A stretch of 64,000 nt of DNA, from positions 1,550,001 through 1,614,000 of the forward strand of contig NZ_CP131601.1 of the NCBI RefSeq assembly GCF_030685535.1, in the 5' to 3' direction. The stretch's first letter is position 1, and every line of letters begins with the position of its first letter. Below, piece by piece: positions 52,203 through 61,176 of this stretch. Made by a program: the position numbers and the translations under genes. Under the pieces are notes generated by a model that was not told the DNA's origin, did not search any database, and was given only the letters and a program-made list of their open reading frames with translations. The stretch is from Photobacterium leiognathi (GTDB taxonomy: Bacteria; Pseudomonadota; Gammaproteobacteria; Enterobacterales; Vibrionaceae).

Positions 52203-52243
52203 AAAACGCCCAATTGAGAGTGATTCAATTGGGCGTTTTTTAT
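52203..52243. terminator. Bidirectional terminator after the BCCT gene
   Basis: AACGCCCAATTGA (52205-52217) pairs with TCAATTGGGCGTT (52225-52237), followed by TTTTTATTTT. It also serves the convergent SDR gene. Confidence 0.92.
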
Positions 52244-52267
52244 TTTGTTAGTGCCAAATATACCTGT

Positions 52268-53728
52268 TTAAACAGTATCGATTTGTCCGTCTTTTGCCTT
52301 AGCTTTGCAGCGTTTTACTAATTGGTATGTCATACCTCGGAAGATAAACAAGTGCGCTGGCATCATGGCAAACCAGTATAATAACCCTTTAAAGCCTTTT
52401 GGGTGCCACCATGCGCGAATATCGATAGTGCGGTATTCACCATGATCATTAATGGTAAACTCTAAACGACCCAACCCCGGAGCTTTCATACCAAAGAGTA
52501 ATGATAAGAAGTGGTTCTCTTCTAAACTGATCACTTTCCATGAATCAATACGATCACCGAGTTCTAGATGACTAGGATCACGACGATAACGCTCTAATGC
52601 ATTGCCGCCAATCATGGCATCCATCCATTCCCGTAATCGCCATAAGCCATTGGCAAAAAAGTAGCCTTCATCACCACCGACAAGCTGAACTTGTCGCCAT
52701 AGATCTTCGCAGCTAGCATCGGTTTTTAAGGTGTATCCTGCCTGCTTAGGGTAGTAGCCATAGTCGGGTTGCCAACGAGATAGCGCATCAGGATCGAATC
52801 CCCATATTTCACTATCAATGATCTCATCATTCATTTCTAACGCTTCGGCGACCGCATCGTCATAACTTATCAGCACTTGAGGAATATAGGCTTGCAGCTT
52901 GCTTCCATCTGCGGGTAAATCATATTGCAGGCCGTTAATTAACGCTCGGGCAATATTGGTTGGTACAGAGGTAATAAAGCGTAACCAATAGGCTGCTAAT
53001 GCAGGGCTTAAAAACTTCAGTGGAATAACACGGATCTTTTTATTGATCAGTTTACCAAGCCTCACCATTTGTTCACGGTAGGTCAGCTGTTCAGGACCTG
53101 CCACATCGAAAATCATGCTTTCGTGAGTAGGCTTTTTGATCAGCTCTGTTAAATAGAACAACAGGTTTCTAAGCGCTATCGGTGAGTTGCGCGATGTCAC
53201 CCATTTCGGGGTTAGCATCACTGGTAAGTGACTAACAAAATCGCGCATTACCTCAAAGGCAGCAGAGCCCGGGCCGATGATAATACCTGCACGTAATTCA
53301 ATGACGGTTTTACCACTGCTACGGAGAATATTACCTGTTTCTTTACGGGCAATAAGGTGAGTAGAAGCAGCATCTTCTGATTGTAATGCACCTAGATAAA
53401 TCACTTGTTCAACATGGCTCTTTTCGAGGTATTGAGAAAAGTGACGGGCACATTCGAGTTCAAAATCAATAAAATCATGTCCATGGTTCATGCCATGAAC
53501 GAGGAAATAGACAATATCGACATCATGGAGTAAATCGGTGAGGTCGCTGTTATCGCTGAGATCTAAATGAATAAGCTCAAGGTGTTCGAGATCGTTCCAA
53601 CCACGCTTACGCAATAGCTGTAAATTACGTCCCGTTGCTTTAACACGATGACCTTGATTGAGTAGTTCAGGAACAAGGTGGCTACCCACGTAACCTGACG
53701 CACCAACAACAAGAATTGTTTTACACAT
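52268..53728 (-). CDS. NAD(P)-binding SDR protein with C-terminal DUF2867 domain
   Basis: A 486-residue protein. The N-terminal Rossmann domain has VVGASGYVGSHLVPELLNQG and the following ATGRN, as in atypical short-chain dehydrogenases. The region from about 330 (PDYGYYPKQAGYTLKTDASC onward) fits DUF2867, including GLLYWFAMMPAHLFIF and RAWWHPKGFKG. Its reaction is unknown. In vibrios such proteins often sit with a photolyase and a light-responsive regulator, which are not seen in this window. Divergent from the MATE gene over about 280 bases. Confidence 0.87.
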   Translation of the reverse strand: MCKTILVVGASGYVGSHLVPELLNQGHRVKATGRNLQLLRKRGWNDLEHLELIHLDLSDNSDLTDLLHDVDIVYFLVHGMNHGHDFIDFELECARHFSQYLEKSHVEQVIYLGALQSEDAASTHLIARKETGNILRSSGKTVIELRAGIIIGPGSAAFEVMRDFVSHLPVMLTPKWVTSRNSPIALRNLLFYLTELIKKPTHESMIFDVAGPEQLTYREQMVRLGKLINKKIRVIPLKFLSPALAAYWLRFITSVPTNIARALINGLQYDLPADGSKLQAYIPQVLISYDDAVAEALEMNDEIIDSEIWGFDPDALSRWQPDYGYYPKQAGYTLKTDASCEDLWRQVQLVGGDEGYFFANGLWRLREWMDAMIGGNALERYRRDPSHLELGDRIDSWKVISLEENHFLSLLFGMKAPGLGRLEFTINDHGEYRTIDIRAWWHPKGFKGLLYWFAMMPAHLFIFRGMTYQLVKRCKAKAKDGQIDTV

Positions 53729-54008
53729 TACTTCATCACTCCACTTCCTTATGGTGGTACTTGGGTATACCTAATTATAAATAACTATATTTTTGTTAAT
53801 TGTAACGAACAACAAAAAAATATGAATGGCGTCGAAAAATTTATAAGATTAGTATAGCCTCGCGCGTGCGTGATTGTACGTTCGCTTTACTCTCCGCCAG
53901 CGTTTCGATTTTAGTTGTTCTTACTCATAATGCATCATTGTGAAGGTTATGTATTCGTAAATTTTTAGATAGAAGCTACTTGGCTTCCGATCGTTTACAT
54001 TAGGGATA

Positions 54009-55382
54009 ATGATAATGCCGACTCTAGTTCTCCAACAGTTTAACCGTGGTTTTTTCCGTTCTCTCTTTTGGATTGCGCTCCCAATTGCGTTGCAGTCAAT
54101 GCTGTTTTCGAGCCGAAGCCTTGTTGATATCATGATGTTAGGGCAGTTGGGTAATGTTGAAGTAGCAGCAGCTGGCATTGCTGGTAAAGCGTTTTTCGTC
54201 GCGCTTGTTATGCTATTTGGTGTATCTACAGGTGGCGCTATGTTAGCAGCTCAGTATTGGGGCGCGAATAACAAGCAAGGTTTGCGTGAAGCAACAGCGT
54301 TAACGGTAATGATCAGTGGTGGCTTTGCTTCTTTGACTGCGGCTTTGTTCTTATTTATACCTGAAGCCATTATGAGGTTTGCAACTCAATCACTAGACGT
54401 TATTGCATTAGGTTCTGATTATCTACAAATCATAGCGTTTAACTTGCTTGGGGCGGCTTTTGTTATCAGCATGGCTGTTGGCTTGCGAGCTATGCACCAG
54501 CCAGGGGTCAGTACCTTATTTAGTGGTATTGGTATTGTTGCCAATATGTTCCTTAACTGGATTTTGATTTTTGGTAAATTTGGATTCCCAGAAATGGGGA
54601 TCAAAGGGGCGGCATGGGCAACCTTATTAAGTGGTGCAATTGAGTTAGTATTATTAGGCTCTTATTTATATGGACGTAATCATTTATTAGCATTCAATTT
54701 TTCGACTATTAAGAGCGTTTGTAACCAGAAAGATATTTTTCGTTTTCTTAAATTATCGTTGCCGATTACTTTTAACCATTTAGCGTGGGCGGGTGGTATT
54801 TTTGTGTATCACGCCATTATTGGGCAATTAGGTGTTAATGGTTTAGCGGCAATATCGGTGATCACGCCAATTGAATCTTTATCCTTAGCAATGTTGATTG
54901 GTATATCGAGTGCGTCAGCAGTGTTCATTGGTAATTTACTTGGTGCTAATAAAAACGATGAAGCTTATTTAAAGGCGTGGGCATTTACTTTAGTCAATTT
55001 GGTTTGTGCGCTAGCAACAGTGTTGCTGATGTTTGTCATTAAGCAACCACTGTTAAGTTTATTTTCGGGTCTAACGCCAGACGTACGTAATTTAACCGAT
55101 CATTTCTTTGATATTTTTGCCATTGTGCTAGTGCTGAAAAGTATTCCTATAGTGATGATTGTTGGGGTATTGCGTGCAGGAGGCGATATTAAATTTTGCT
55201 TTTACCAAGATATTATTGCGCAATGGGTTATTGGTATTCCAGTCACGGCATTTTGCGCATTTGTTTTACATTGGCCTATCGAATGGGTGTATGCATTATT
55301 AGGCTTAGAAGAGCTTGTTAAATGGTTTGCTTCTTCTTTTCGGGTTTATTCTCGTCGATGGATTAATAATTTAGTGGCTTAA
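54009..55382 (+). CDS. MATE family efflux transporter
   Basis: A 457-residue inner-membrane protein with about 12 helices. MATE family marks are the starts of the two halves: SLFWIALPIALQSMLFSSRS with LVDIMMLGQLG, and RFLKLSLPITFNHLAWAGGI with HAIIGQLGVNGLAAISV. It would export cationic drugs or metabolites in exchange for sodium or protons. Start is ATG 54009 or 54015 (MPTLVLQQF), with AGGGA upstream. Single gene. No adjacent regulator. Confidence 0.92.
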   Translation: MIMPTLVLQQFNRGFFRSLFWIALPIALQSMLFSSRSLVDIMMLGQLGNVEVAAAGIAGKAFFVALVMLFGVSTGGAMLAAQYWGANNKQGLREATALTVMISGGFASLTAALFLFIPEAIMRFATQSLDVIALGSDYLQIIAFNLLGAAFVISMAVGLRAMHQPGVSTLFSGIGIVANMFLNWILIFGKFGFPEMGIKGAAWATLLSGAIELVLLGSYLYGRNHLLAFNFSTIKSVCNQKDIFRFLKLSLPITFNHLAWAGGIFVYHAIIGQLGVNGLAAISVITPIESLSLAMLIGISSASAVFIGNLLGANKNDEAYLKAWAFTLVNLVCALATVLLMFVIKQPLLSLFSGLTPDVRNLTDHFFDIFAIVLVLKSIPIVMIVGVLRAGGDIKFCFYQDIIAQWVIGIPVTAFCAFVLHWPIEWVYALLGLEELVKWFASSFRVYSRRWINNLVA

Positions 55383-55597
55383 GATAACTAGAATTGATGG
55401 TTATCATAGATATTATTTATCAACATACTATTCTAGGCTTTAATATGAGGGGAAAAACACCATTGTTGTTATTTTGATATAGATGGACAGAAATTTATAA
55501 ATTATGTCTCTCAAAACCTAAATCACTTTATTGACAGTGCTATTTGATGTAAATTTTGCCCTCGTAAATACATGAAGTATTTATTAAAGTTATTTTG

Positions 55598-55626
55598 ATT
55601 AATCACTTAAATTTTGAGCGATTAAT
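55598..55626. promoter_or_regulatory. Near-perfect 29-bp palindrome before the ABC operon
   Basis: ATTAATCACTTAAA-T-TTTGAGCGATTAAT; only two symmetrical positions mismatch. It ends 26 nt before the ATG at 55652. Probable operator or leader hairpin for the ABC operon; regulator unknown. Confidence 0.5.
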
Positions 55627-55651
55627 AGAAACTAGAGTGTTGGTGATATAG

Positions 55652-56323
55652 ATGTTACGACTGGCGGAACTCAGTAAAGGATACCGTGATGGTTCCGAGT
55701 TTCATTCCGTGCTGCAAGGGACGAATTTAGAGCTCGAACCAGGTGATCAAATTGCGTTAATGGGGGAAAGTGGATCTGGAAAAAGTACACTTTTAAACCT
55801 GATTGCGGGATTAGATATTCCAGAACAAGGAGAGATTTGGCTAGGTAAAACACCTATCCATTCTATTTCAGAGCGTGAACGTACTGCGTTTCGTCGAGAT
55901 AATATTGGGCTAGTATTTCAGCAATACAACTTATTACCAACCCTGACGGTGGCAGATAATATTCGTTTTTGTCGTCAGCTGAAGGGATTACCTGCCGATG
56001 ATAAATTGTGGCGTCAGTTGATCTCGGCGCTAAATTTAATGTCACTGCTTGATCGTTATCCTGAAGAAATTTCCGGTGGACAGCAACAACGTGCTGCCAT
56101 TGCGCGTGCCATTTATATGGAGCCGAAAATTTTATTGGCAGACGAGCCAACAGGTAGCCTTGACGAACGTAACGCAGAAGCAGTGATTCGTTTATTGATC
56201 TCATTAACTAAGAAATTACACTGTACATTGCTGGTGGTAACGCACAGTAATAAAGTTGCATCACATATGCAGGGACAGGTGCGTTTGCAAGGGGGGCAGT
56301 TACATGTTGCGCCCCGTAGTTAA
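55652..56323 (+). CDS. ABC transporter ATP-binding protein (LolD/MacB type)
   Basis: A 223-residue ATPase of the LolD/MacB/YbbA group that powers FtsX-type permeases. Walker A is GESGSGKST (38-46), the Q-loop is FQQYNLLPTL, the signature is EISGGQQQRAAIARAI, Walker B ILLADEPTG with D-loop SLDER, and the H-loop VVTHS. First of a three-gene operon; its last 20 nt overlap the permease start at 56304. A near-palindrome lies upstream at 55598. Confidence 0.93.
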   Translation: MLRLAELSKGYRDGSEFHSVLQGTNLELEPGDQIALMGESGSGKSTLLNLIAGLDIPEQGEIWLGKTPIHSISERERTAFRRDNIGLVFQQYNLLPTLTVADNIRFCRQLKGLPADDKLWRQLISALNLMSLLDRYPEEISGGQQQRAAIARAIYMEPKILLADEPTGSLDERNAEAVIRLLISLTKKLHCTLLVVTHSNKVASHMQGQVRLQGGQLHVAPRS

Positions 56324-57383
56324 TTCGCTTTGGGGGCATTACCGTCGTCACCCGTTTCAAATCATTCTGGTATGGCTAGGTTTAACACTAGGCATCGCAT
56401 TGCTGGTTGGTGTTATGGCTGTTAACCAGCAAGCCAAAGAAAGCTATCGTGAAGGCGAACAACTCTTTTCTAATCCATTCCCATATCGGATTCGCCATGC
56501 ACAAGTTGGGATGAAAGTCCCTCAGGGTTTTTATATTCAAATGCGTCGAGCAGGGTTAAAAACATGTTCGCCACTTGAAGAATATCGCATTGTTACCGAT
56601 CAACATCGTGACTTTCAATTACTAGGTATTGATCCTGTTGCACTCATGGGGGTAAGTGATAGTCATGCGCTTGATGACGGTAAAGTGAAGTTACTGGAAT
56701 TGATGCGCCCACCATACCCAATCATGATTGGTGAACAACTCGCTAATTATATTGGTTTGAGTGATGGCAGTATGATCACCTTAGATTCGGGTAAGAAGAT
56801 AGGGCCTATCGAAATAAGTCATGATGAACGCATGAATGAGCCGCGTATGATTGCAGATATTGCCTTATTACGTGAATTGAATCCAAGTTCAGGCTTCACT
56901 GCGGTTGTCTGTGGTGAAATGAGCCGTAAAGATTTAAGTAAACTCACCCATATTTTACCACCAGGTTTAACGTTAGAGCGTAAGCAAAGTGCGAAATTAG
57001 AGCCGTTAACTAATGCATTCCACTTGAACTTGTTTGCAATGGGTATGCTGTCGTTTGTGGTGGGGCTGTTTATTTTCTATCAAGCCATGTCACTGTCATT
57101 CGCTCAGCGTCAGCCATTAGTGGGGATATTACGCCAGCTAGGTGTTACCAGCAGCCAAATCGCCAAAGCCTTGATGTTTGAGTTATCGGCATGGATTGTA
57201 TTGGGATTAATTGGCGGTAACTTACTGGGTTTATTATTGGCTCATCAATTGTTGCCAGGTGTTGCCGCGTCACTTAATGATTTATATAGCGCGAACGTAA
57301 GCTTACATATTCAATGGCATTGGTCATGGGGACTAGCAAGCTTAGCGATTGCGGTATTTGGTTGTGCTTTTGCTTGCACATGA
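56304..57383 (+). CDS. N-terminal half of the interrupted FtsX-type permease
   Basis: 359 residues. One N-terminal membrane helix (IILVWLGLTLGIALLVGVMA), a periplasmic domain of about 230 residues, then three helices of an FtsX domain (LNLFAMGMLSFVVGLFIFYQ, LIGGNLLGLLLAHQLL, LASLAIAVFGCAFAC) before the TGA. Translation can start at 56304 inside the ATPase gene, typical of coupling. Alone it has one FtsX domain; the intact protein would have two. Confidence 0.72.
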   Translation: MLRPVVNSLWGHYRRHPFQIILVWLGLTLGIALLVGVMAVNQQAKESYREGEQLFSNPFPYRIRHAQVGMKVPQGFYIQMRRAGLKTCSPLEEYRIVTDQHRDFQLLGIDPVALMGVSDSHALDDGKVKLLELMRPPYPIMIGEQLANYIGLSDGSMITLDSGKKIGPIEISHDERMNEPRMIADIALLRELNPSSGFTAVVCGEMSRKDLSKLTHILPPGLTLERKQSAKLEPLTNAFHLNLFAMGMLSFVVGLFIFYQAMSLSFAQRQPLVGILRQLGVTSSQIAKALMFELSAWIVLGLIGGNLLGLLLAHQLLPGVAASLNDLYSANVSLHIQWHWSWGLASLAIAVFGCAFACT

Positions 57384-57386
57384 CCA

Positions 57387-58763
57387 ATGATCCGTTTAGT
57401 CAGAACTCAACCTGCGCGTTTATCTGCACATTTATCACTGATCCGTTTTAGTGGTCGTGAGTTTGCTTGGCAAGCCTTGTTCTCAGGGGTCTTCATCCTT
57501 GTGGCATTTGCTATTTATCAACTACCACACGGTCAATTAGCAGGGTTTGCATTAATTGCATTTATTTTGATTGCATCAGGCTTATTTATGCCGTTCCTAC
57601 TTTGGAAGCTTTTCCTTGGGCTTGGCAAAGTTTGTCGCTCTGCTCAGCTGCGTTGGTTCTTTAATGATGCCGCTGCAAGCCTAAGTTACCGAGGGGTTGC
57701 GGCAATGGCATTTATGCTGGCATTGGCTTCCAATATCGGTATGGAAACCATGGTAGGTAGCTTTAGAAATACCACCGAAAGTTGGCTTGAGCAGCGATTA
57801 GCGGCAGATATTTACATTCGTCCATCCATGAATATGGCACCACGTATTTCAAAATGGCTACAAGAGCAGCCTGAAGTAGAGCAAGTATGGTGGAGTTGGC
57901 AGAAAGAAACACCGTCTGAGGCGGGTACGATTCAGGTGATGAGTATCGGTAATACTGACGGTGAAAAACATGCGTTATCGGTGAAAGAAACTGCTTACGA
58001 CTATTGGAAAACATTGCATACAAGTCGCTCTGTTATGGTTAGTGAATCAATGGCACTGAAACATCGTTGGGATGTGGGTGATGTGATTGATCTACCTGCG
58101 CCAATGAATAAGAAGTGGAAAATTGTTGGGATTTATTATGACTACGGTAACCCTTATGGTCAAGTATTGATCTCACAATCTAAGTGGCAACGTTTCTGGC
58201 CGCATTCAGGACAAGTAGGGTTAGCCATTCATCTAGAGAAAAATGCAAATCCAGATCAATTGTTAGCAGATTTAGGTGCGCGTTTCCGTTTGCAACCTGA
58301 ACGTATTCGTAATAATGCCGCCTTAATGAAAGAAGCCATGGGCGTGTTTGATCGTACTTTTGTTGTCACTTCGACACTTGGACATTTAACGTTGTTTATT
58401 GCGGTATGTGGTTTGTTCTTTGCAACCGTAGTTTGTGAGATTTCTCGTCAGCGCCAATTCTCGCTATTGCGTTGTATGGGAATGACAGGGCGTGAACTGG
58501 CATTACTCGGTGGTGGGCAATTATTAATGATAGGGATTATGACAGCGCTTATTGCTTTACCGCTGGGGTTGATCCTCGCGCAATTATTGATTGATGTTGT
58601 TCTTAAGTATTCATTTGGTTGGACAATGCCAGTGCAATATTTCCCAGTGGATTATTTAACAACACTCGGTACAGCATTGTTAGCCTTGCTAGTAGCGGGT
58701 GCATGGCCTGTTTGGCGTTTAGTCCGTCGCTCTGCCATCTTGTCTTTAAGGGAGTCATTCTAA
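57387..58763 (+). CDS. C-terminal half of the interrupted FtsX-type permease
   Basis: 458 residues from the ATG after the TGA, in the same frame as the upstream half. There are early helices (FSGVFILVAFAIYQL, FALIAFILIASGLFMPFLLW), then a domain with a further helix (VAAMAFMLALASNIG) and a periplasmic part. The second FtsX domain has helices near TLGHLTLFIAVCGLFFATVV, QLLMIGIMTALIALPLGLIL and TALLALLVAGAWPVW. There is no Shine-Dalgarno sequence of its own, so initiation here would depend on re-initiation after TGA. Confidence 0.65.
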   Translation: MIRLVRTQPARLSAHLSLIRFSGREFAWQALFSGVFILVAFAIYQLPHGQLAGFALIAFILIASGLFMPFLLWKLFLGLGKVCRSAQLRWFFNDAAASLSYRGVAAMAFMLALASNIGMETMVGSFRNTTESWLEQRLAADIYIRPSMNMAPRISKWLQEQPEVEQVWWSWQKETPSEAGTIQVMSIGNTDGEKHALSVKETAYDYWKTLHTSRSVMVSESMALKHRWDVGDVIDLPAPMNKKWKIVGIYYDYGNPYGQVLISQSKWQRFWPHSGQVGLAIHLEKNANPDQLLADLGARFRLQPERIRNNAALMKEAMGVFDRTFVVTSTLGHLTLFIAVCGLFFATVVCEISRQRQFSLLRCMGMTGRELALLGGGQLLMIGIMTALIALPLGLILAQLLIDVVLKYSFGWTMPVQYFPVDYLTTLGTALLALLVAGAWPVWRLVRRSAILSLRESF

Positions 58764-59854
58764 TGACAAGCAAACAGATGTGGTTAACACATATTGTAGC
58801 GTTTTTAGCTGTGCTCATCGTATTAAATGGTTGTGACCAGCCAAAGCAAAAAAGTAAATCGGTCGAGTCGTTAACACAATCAACAGATTATGTTTTTGAG
58901 CCTGTAGTAAAAGGCGAGAAGTTAGCGTTTCCGAAAGATTTTGGGGCTCACCCCGATTACCGTGCGGAGTGGTGGTATTTCACAACTAACCTTGAAGCCG
59001 ATGATGGCACACAAATGGCGTTACAGTGGACGTTATTTCGTATGGCAACAGGGGATGAAGAGAGTAAAGGCTGGAAAACTCCACAGATGTATATGGCACA
59101 TGCGGTGATCACCACCAAAAATAAGATTTGGCGTGCTGAGCGTTTTGCCCGTGGTGGTATTGGTCAAGCAGGGGTGATTTTGAGTCCATTTCGTGCATGG
59201 TTAGATAATTGGGCATGGCGGGCGCAAGGGAATTCTCCTTTCCCTGGGCGATTAGAGTTTGCCGATAATGAGATGGAAGCGATCCTTGATATTTCACAGG
59301 GCGGTTCAATTATTCTACAGGGAGAGGATGGATATAGTAAAAAACACCCATTACTTGATATCGCTTCTTACTATTACAGTGCTCCTTTCTTGGATGTGAA
59401 AGGCATAGTTGAGTTGGACGGAAAAACTTACCGTGTCAAAGGTCAAGGTTGGTTCGATCGTGAATGGAGCAGCAGCATGTTGAGTAAACAACAACAAGGC
59501 TGGGATTGGTTCTCTATTCATTTGGACGATGGCAGTGCTCTGATGGTATCTCAGTTGCGTGAAAAAGATAACGAGCCGTATTTCTTCGGTTCACGCTCTT
59601 GGCCTAATGGCAAAGTCGTTCAGTTAGATAATAACCAGATCAGAATGAACCCGGTTAAGTACTATGGTGTACAAGGAAAGCAATTTCCGTTGGTATGGGA
59701 AATCGATATTCCATCGCAATTCATTAAACTTGAGACACAAGTTGTACGTCGTGATCAATGGTTGCCATTCATATTTCCTTATTGGGAAGGGCCGATAAGA
59801 GTCAAAGGTAGCCATACAGGTAAAGGCTTCATGGAGCTCACCGGATACGAGTAA
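58763..59854 (+). CDS. AttH/CrtC-like lipoprotein of the ABC operon
   Basis: A 363-residue lipoprotein (lipobox LNGC, Cys24) with the AttH/hydroxyneurosporene-dehydrogenase-like fold: HPDYRAEWWYFTTNLEADDG, GQGWFDREWSSS and GWDWFSIHLDDGSALM are its hallmarks. The family shares a lipocalin-like beta-barrel pair. Start 58763 overlaps the permease stop by one base (TAATG) and has AAGGGAG upstream; the longer frame to 58619 lies within the permease. The ATPase-FtsX-AttH set suggests handling of a lipid-like substrate in the envelope, but this is inference. Confidence 0.88.
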   Translation: MTSKQMWLTHIVAFLAVLIVLNGCDQPKQKSKSVESLTQSTDYVFEPVVKGEKLAFPKDFGAHPDYRAEWWYFTTNLEADDGTQMALQWTLFRMATGDEESKGWKTPQMYMAHAVITTKNKIWRAERFARGGIGQAGVILSPFRAWLDNWAWRAQGNSPFPGRLEFADNEMEAILDISQGGSIILQGEDGYSKKHPLLDIASYYYSAPFLDVKGIVELDGKTYRVKGQGWFDREWSSSMLSKQQQGWDWFSIHLDDGSALMVSQLREKDNEPYFFGSRSWPNGKVVQLDNNQIRMNPVKYYGVQGKQFPLVWEIDIPSQFIKLETQVVRRDQWLPFIFPYWEGPIRVKGSHTGKGFMELTGYE

Positions 59855-59888
59855 TGTTTCTCGTTCTGAAAAACGTTAAAGTTAAAGA

Positions 59889-59924
59889 CAAAAAGCCGAC
59901 GATATTTCATCCTCGGCTTTTTTG
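59889..59924. terminator. Bidirectional terminator of the ABC operon
   Basis: AAAAGCCGA (59891-59899) pairs with TCGGCTTTT (59913-59921), T-rich on both strands; it also serves the convergent DUF3581 gene. Confidence 0.85.
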
Positions 59925-59945
59925 TCTCTGTAGTAAGCGTTCCTC

Positions 59946-60671
59946 TTACACCAATTCAGCATAAAGTTTATTGTACTGCTCTTTTTTTGCGTTGAAGCGA
60001 TAAACTAAATCATCAATACCTTCTTGGCAGTATGGCTTCAAACCACTCATTACCATGCGTTTGCGACCTGTTCCAACCACTTCGCCATTTTCTTTGAAGC
60101 AGAACTTTAATGTTACGCTGCCACGCTTACCATCAACATCAATGTCTGAGCCTGTCAGCTCTACGTGAGGGCATTTTAGATCAAGGCGAGAAAATTCAAG
60201 TTCCATACTTTCGTACACAACTAATGGGCGAGTAGGGTTAATCATAATGTCTTTTGATTTCATCAAAGGCACCATGATATGAGGGAAGTTCATGCCTGAA
60301 AACTGAACGTAACTCTTGGTGATTTGTGCAATAAGATCTTGATCATGAGTCGTGTCACCTGAGCGAGATAAGTGTAAATAGTCCTTACCTTTTTCATCAA
60401 CCATGGATAGTTCTGATTCTGAGTTGGTTGCGATGCTTAGTTGAGTTGTCTCGTTGATCATACCAGCAAATGACACGCGCATTTTTTGGCTAATGCCGAC
60501 GTTTGCTAGTAGTACAGAGAAAAGTAGATCACCAGGTACGCAAAAACGCTTGTTATCTTCGTCGTGAATAGGATTGAAATCGCCTGCGATACGTTTTGCA
60601 AAATTACTCGCTTGTTCACGAGTAAAAGAAAATTCGCCATTTATATCTGAATAATATGTATCTAAAAACAT
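59946..60671 (-). CDS. DUF3581 protein, MaoC/hotdog-like
   Basis: A 241-residue cytoplasmic protein. The segment IAGDFNPIHDEDNKRFCVPG near the N terminus resembles the catalytic D-x-N-P-x-H motif of MaoC-like hydratases, and DUF3581 proteins of vibrios share it. If active it would act on acyl thioesters; this is inference. Start ATG 60671. A FadR-like site lies about 130 bases upstream, fitting a fatty-acid link. Single gene. Confidence 0.82.
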   Translation of the reverse strand: MFLDTYYSDINGEFSFTREQASNFAKRIAGDFNPIHDEDNKRFCVPGDLLFSVLLANVGISQKMRVSFAGMINETTQLSIATNSESELSMVDEKGKDYLHLSRSGDTTHDQDLIAQITKSYVQFSGMNFPHIMVPLMKSKDIMINPTRPLVVYESMELEFSRLDLKCPHVELTGSDIDVDGKRGSVTLKFCFKENGEVVGTGRKRMVMSGLKPYCQEGIDDLVYRFNAKKEQYNKLYAELV

Positions 60672-60801
60672 GTTACGTATGAATACCTGAAATAGAAACT
60701 GCCACTATTCTACAACATAAATTTCATTTAAATGGTCTAGCCAGATGAAAATGAATTGATATTAAATTATGTGTTAATGCAAGTGATGTTATTCATAAAA
60801 T

Positions 60802-60818
60802 AACTGGTCAGACTTTTT
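60802..60818 (-). promoter_or_regulatory. FadR-like operator candidate
   Basis: AACTGGTCAGACTTTTT resembles the FadR operator consensus (A-x-CTGGTC-x-GAC-x-x-GTT; fabA type ends ACTTGTT). A second CTGGTC core lies inverted at about 60825. The site is about 130 bases from the DUF3581 start. Confidence 0.35.
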
Positions 60819-61116
60819 TATTAGACCAGGATCACATTTATATGTTTGAGCGAAAAATGAAGATAGATTTGAATATTTTGATGAATATTCAACGTTAGAT
60901 TTAGATTGCTTATTAATTATTCTATAAATTAATTTTTTTAATTATCTTCCTAAAAAATCGATTTTTGGCGTGTAGATCGATTAATTATTCTGTATCATCA
61001 TGCCCTCAAAGAATAAAGAAATCTTTTGTTACATGTTTTAATATAATGAAAGATTTAAATGACTTCTAAACGTGTAGAAGACTGGAACAAAAAAAGTAGC
61101 ATGGAAGCTACAAAAA

Positions 61117-61150
61117 CAAAAAAAGCCAAGCTAAGAGATTTAGCTTGGCT
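61117..61150 (-). terminator. Terminator of the mobA/moeA operon
   Basis: AGCCAAGCTAA (61124-61134) pairs with TTAGCTTGGCT (61140-61150); the minus strand continues into a run of T. Confidence 0.92.
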
Positions 61151-61176
61151 TATTTATTTCTCAGTATTTGTTTTAT

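Larger units (their letters stand above)
56304..58763 (+). pseudogene. Two-domain FtsX-type ABC permease interrupted by an in-frame TGA
   Basis: The frame from 56304 to 58763 is one 819-codon permease except for a single TGA at 57381-57383 (codon 360). The frame is unbroken on both sides: ...GCAFACT, stop, PMIRLVRTQPARLSAH.... A YbbP-like permease of about 800 residues would have a tryptophan here (TGG to TGA, one base). Start at 56304 follows GGGGGG. The gene overlaps the ATPase and runs into the lipoprotein start (TAATG). Options: nonsense mutation, sequencing error, readthrough, or a two-subunit permease since ATG 57387 follows at once. Confidence 0.82.
60672..61176. other. Intergenic region between DUF3581 and the moeA fusion
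   Basis: About 505 bases. It contains the FadR-like site at 60802, promoter DNA for the DUF3581 gene, and the terminator of the mob/moe operon at 61117. A 47-codon frame at 61059 overlaps the terminator and is not accepted. Confidence 0.5.
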
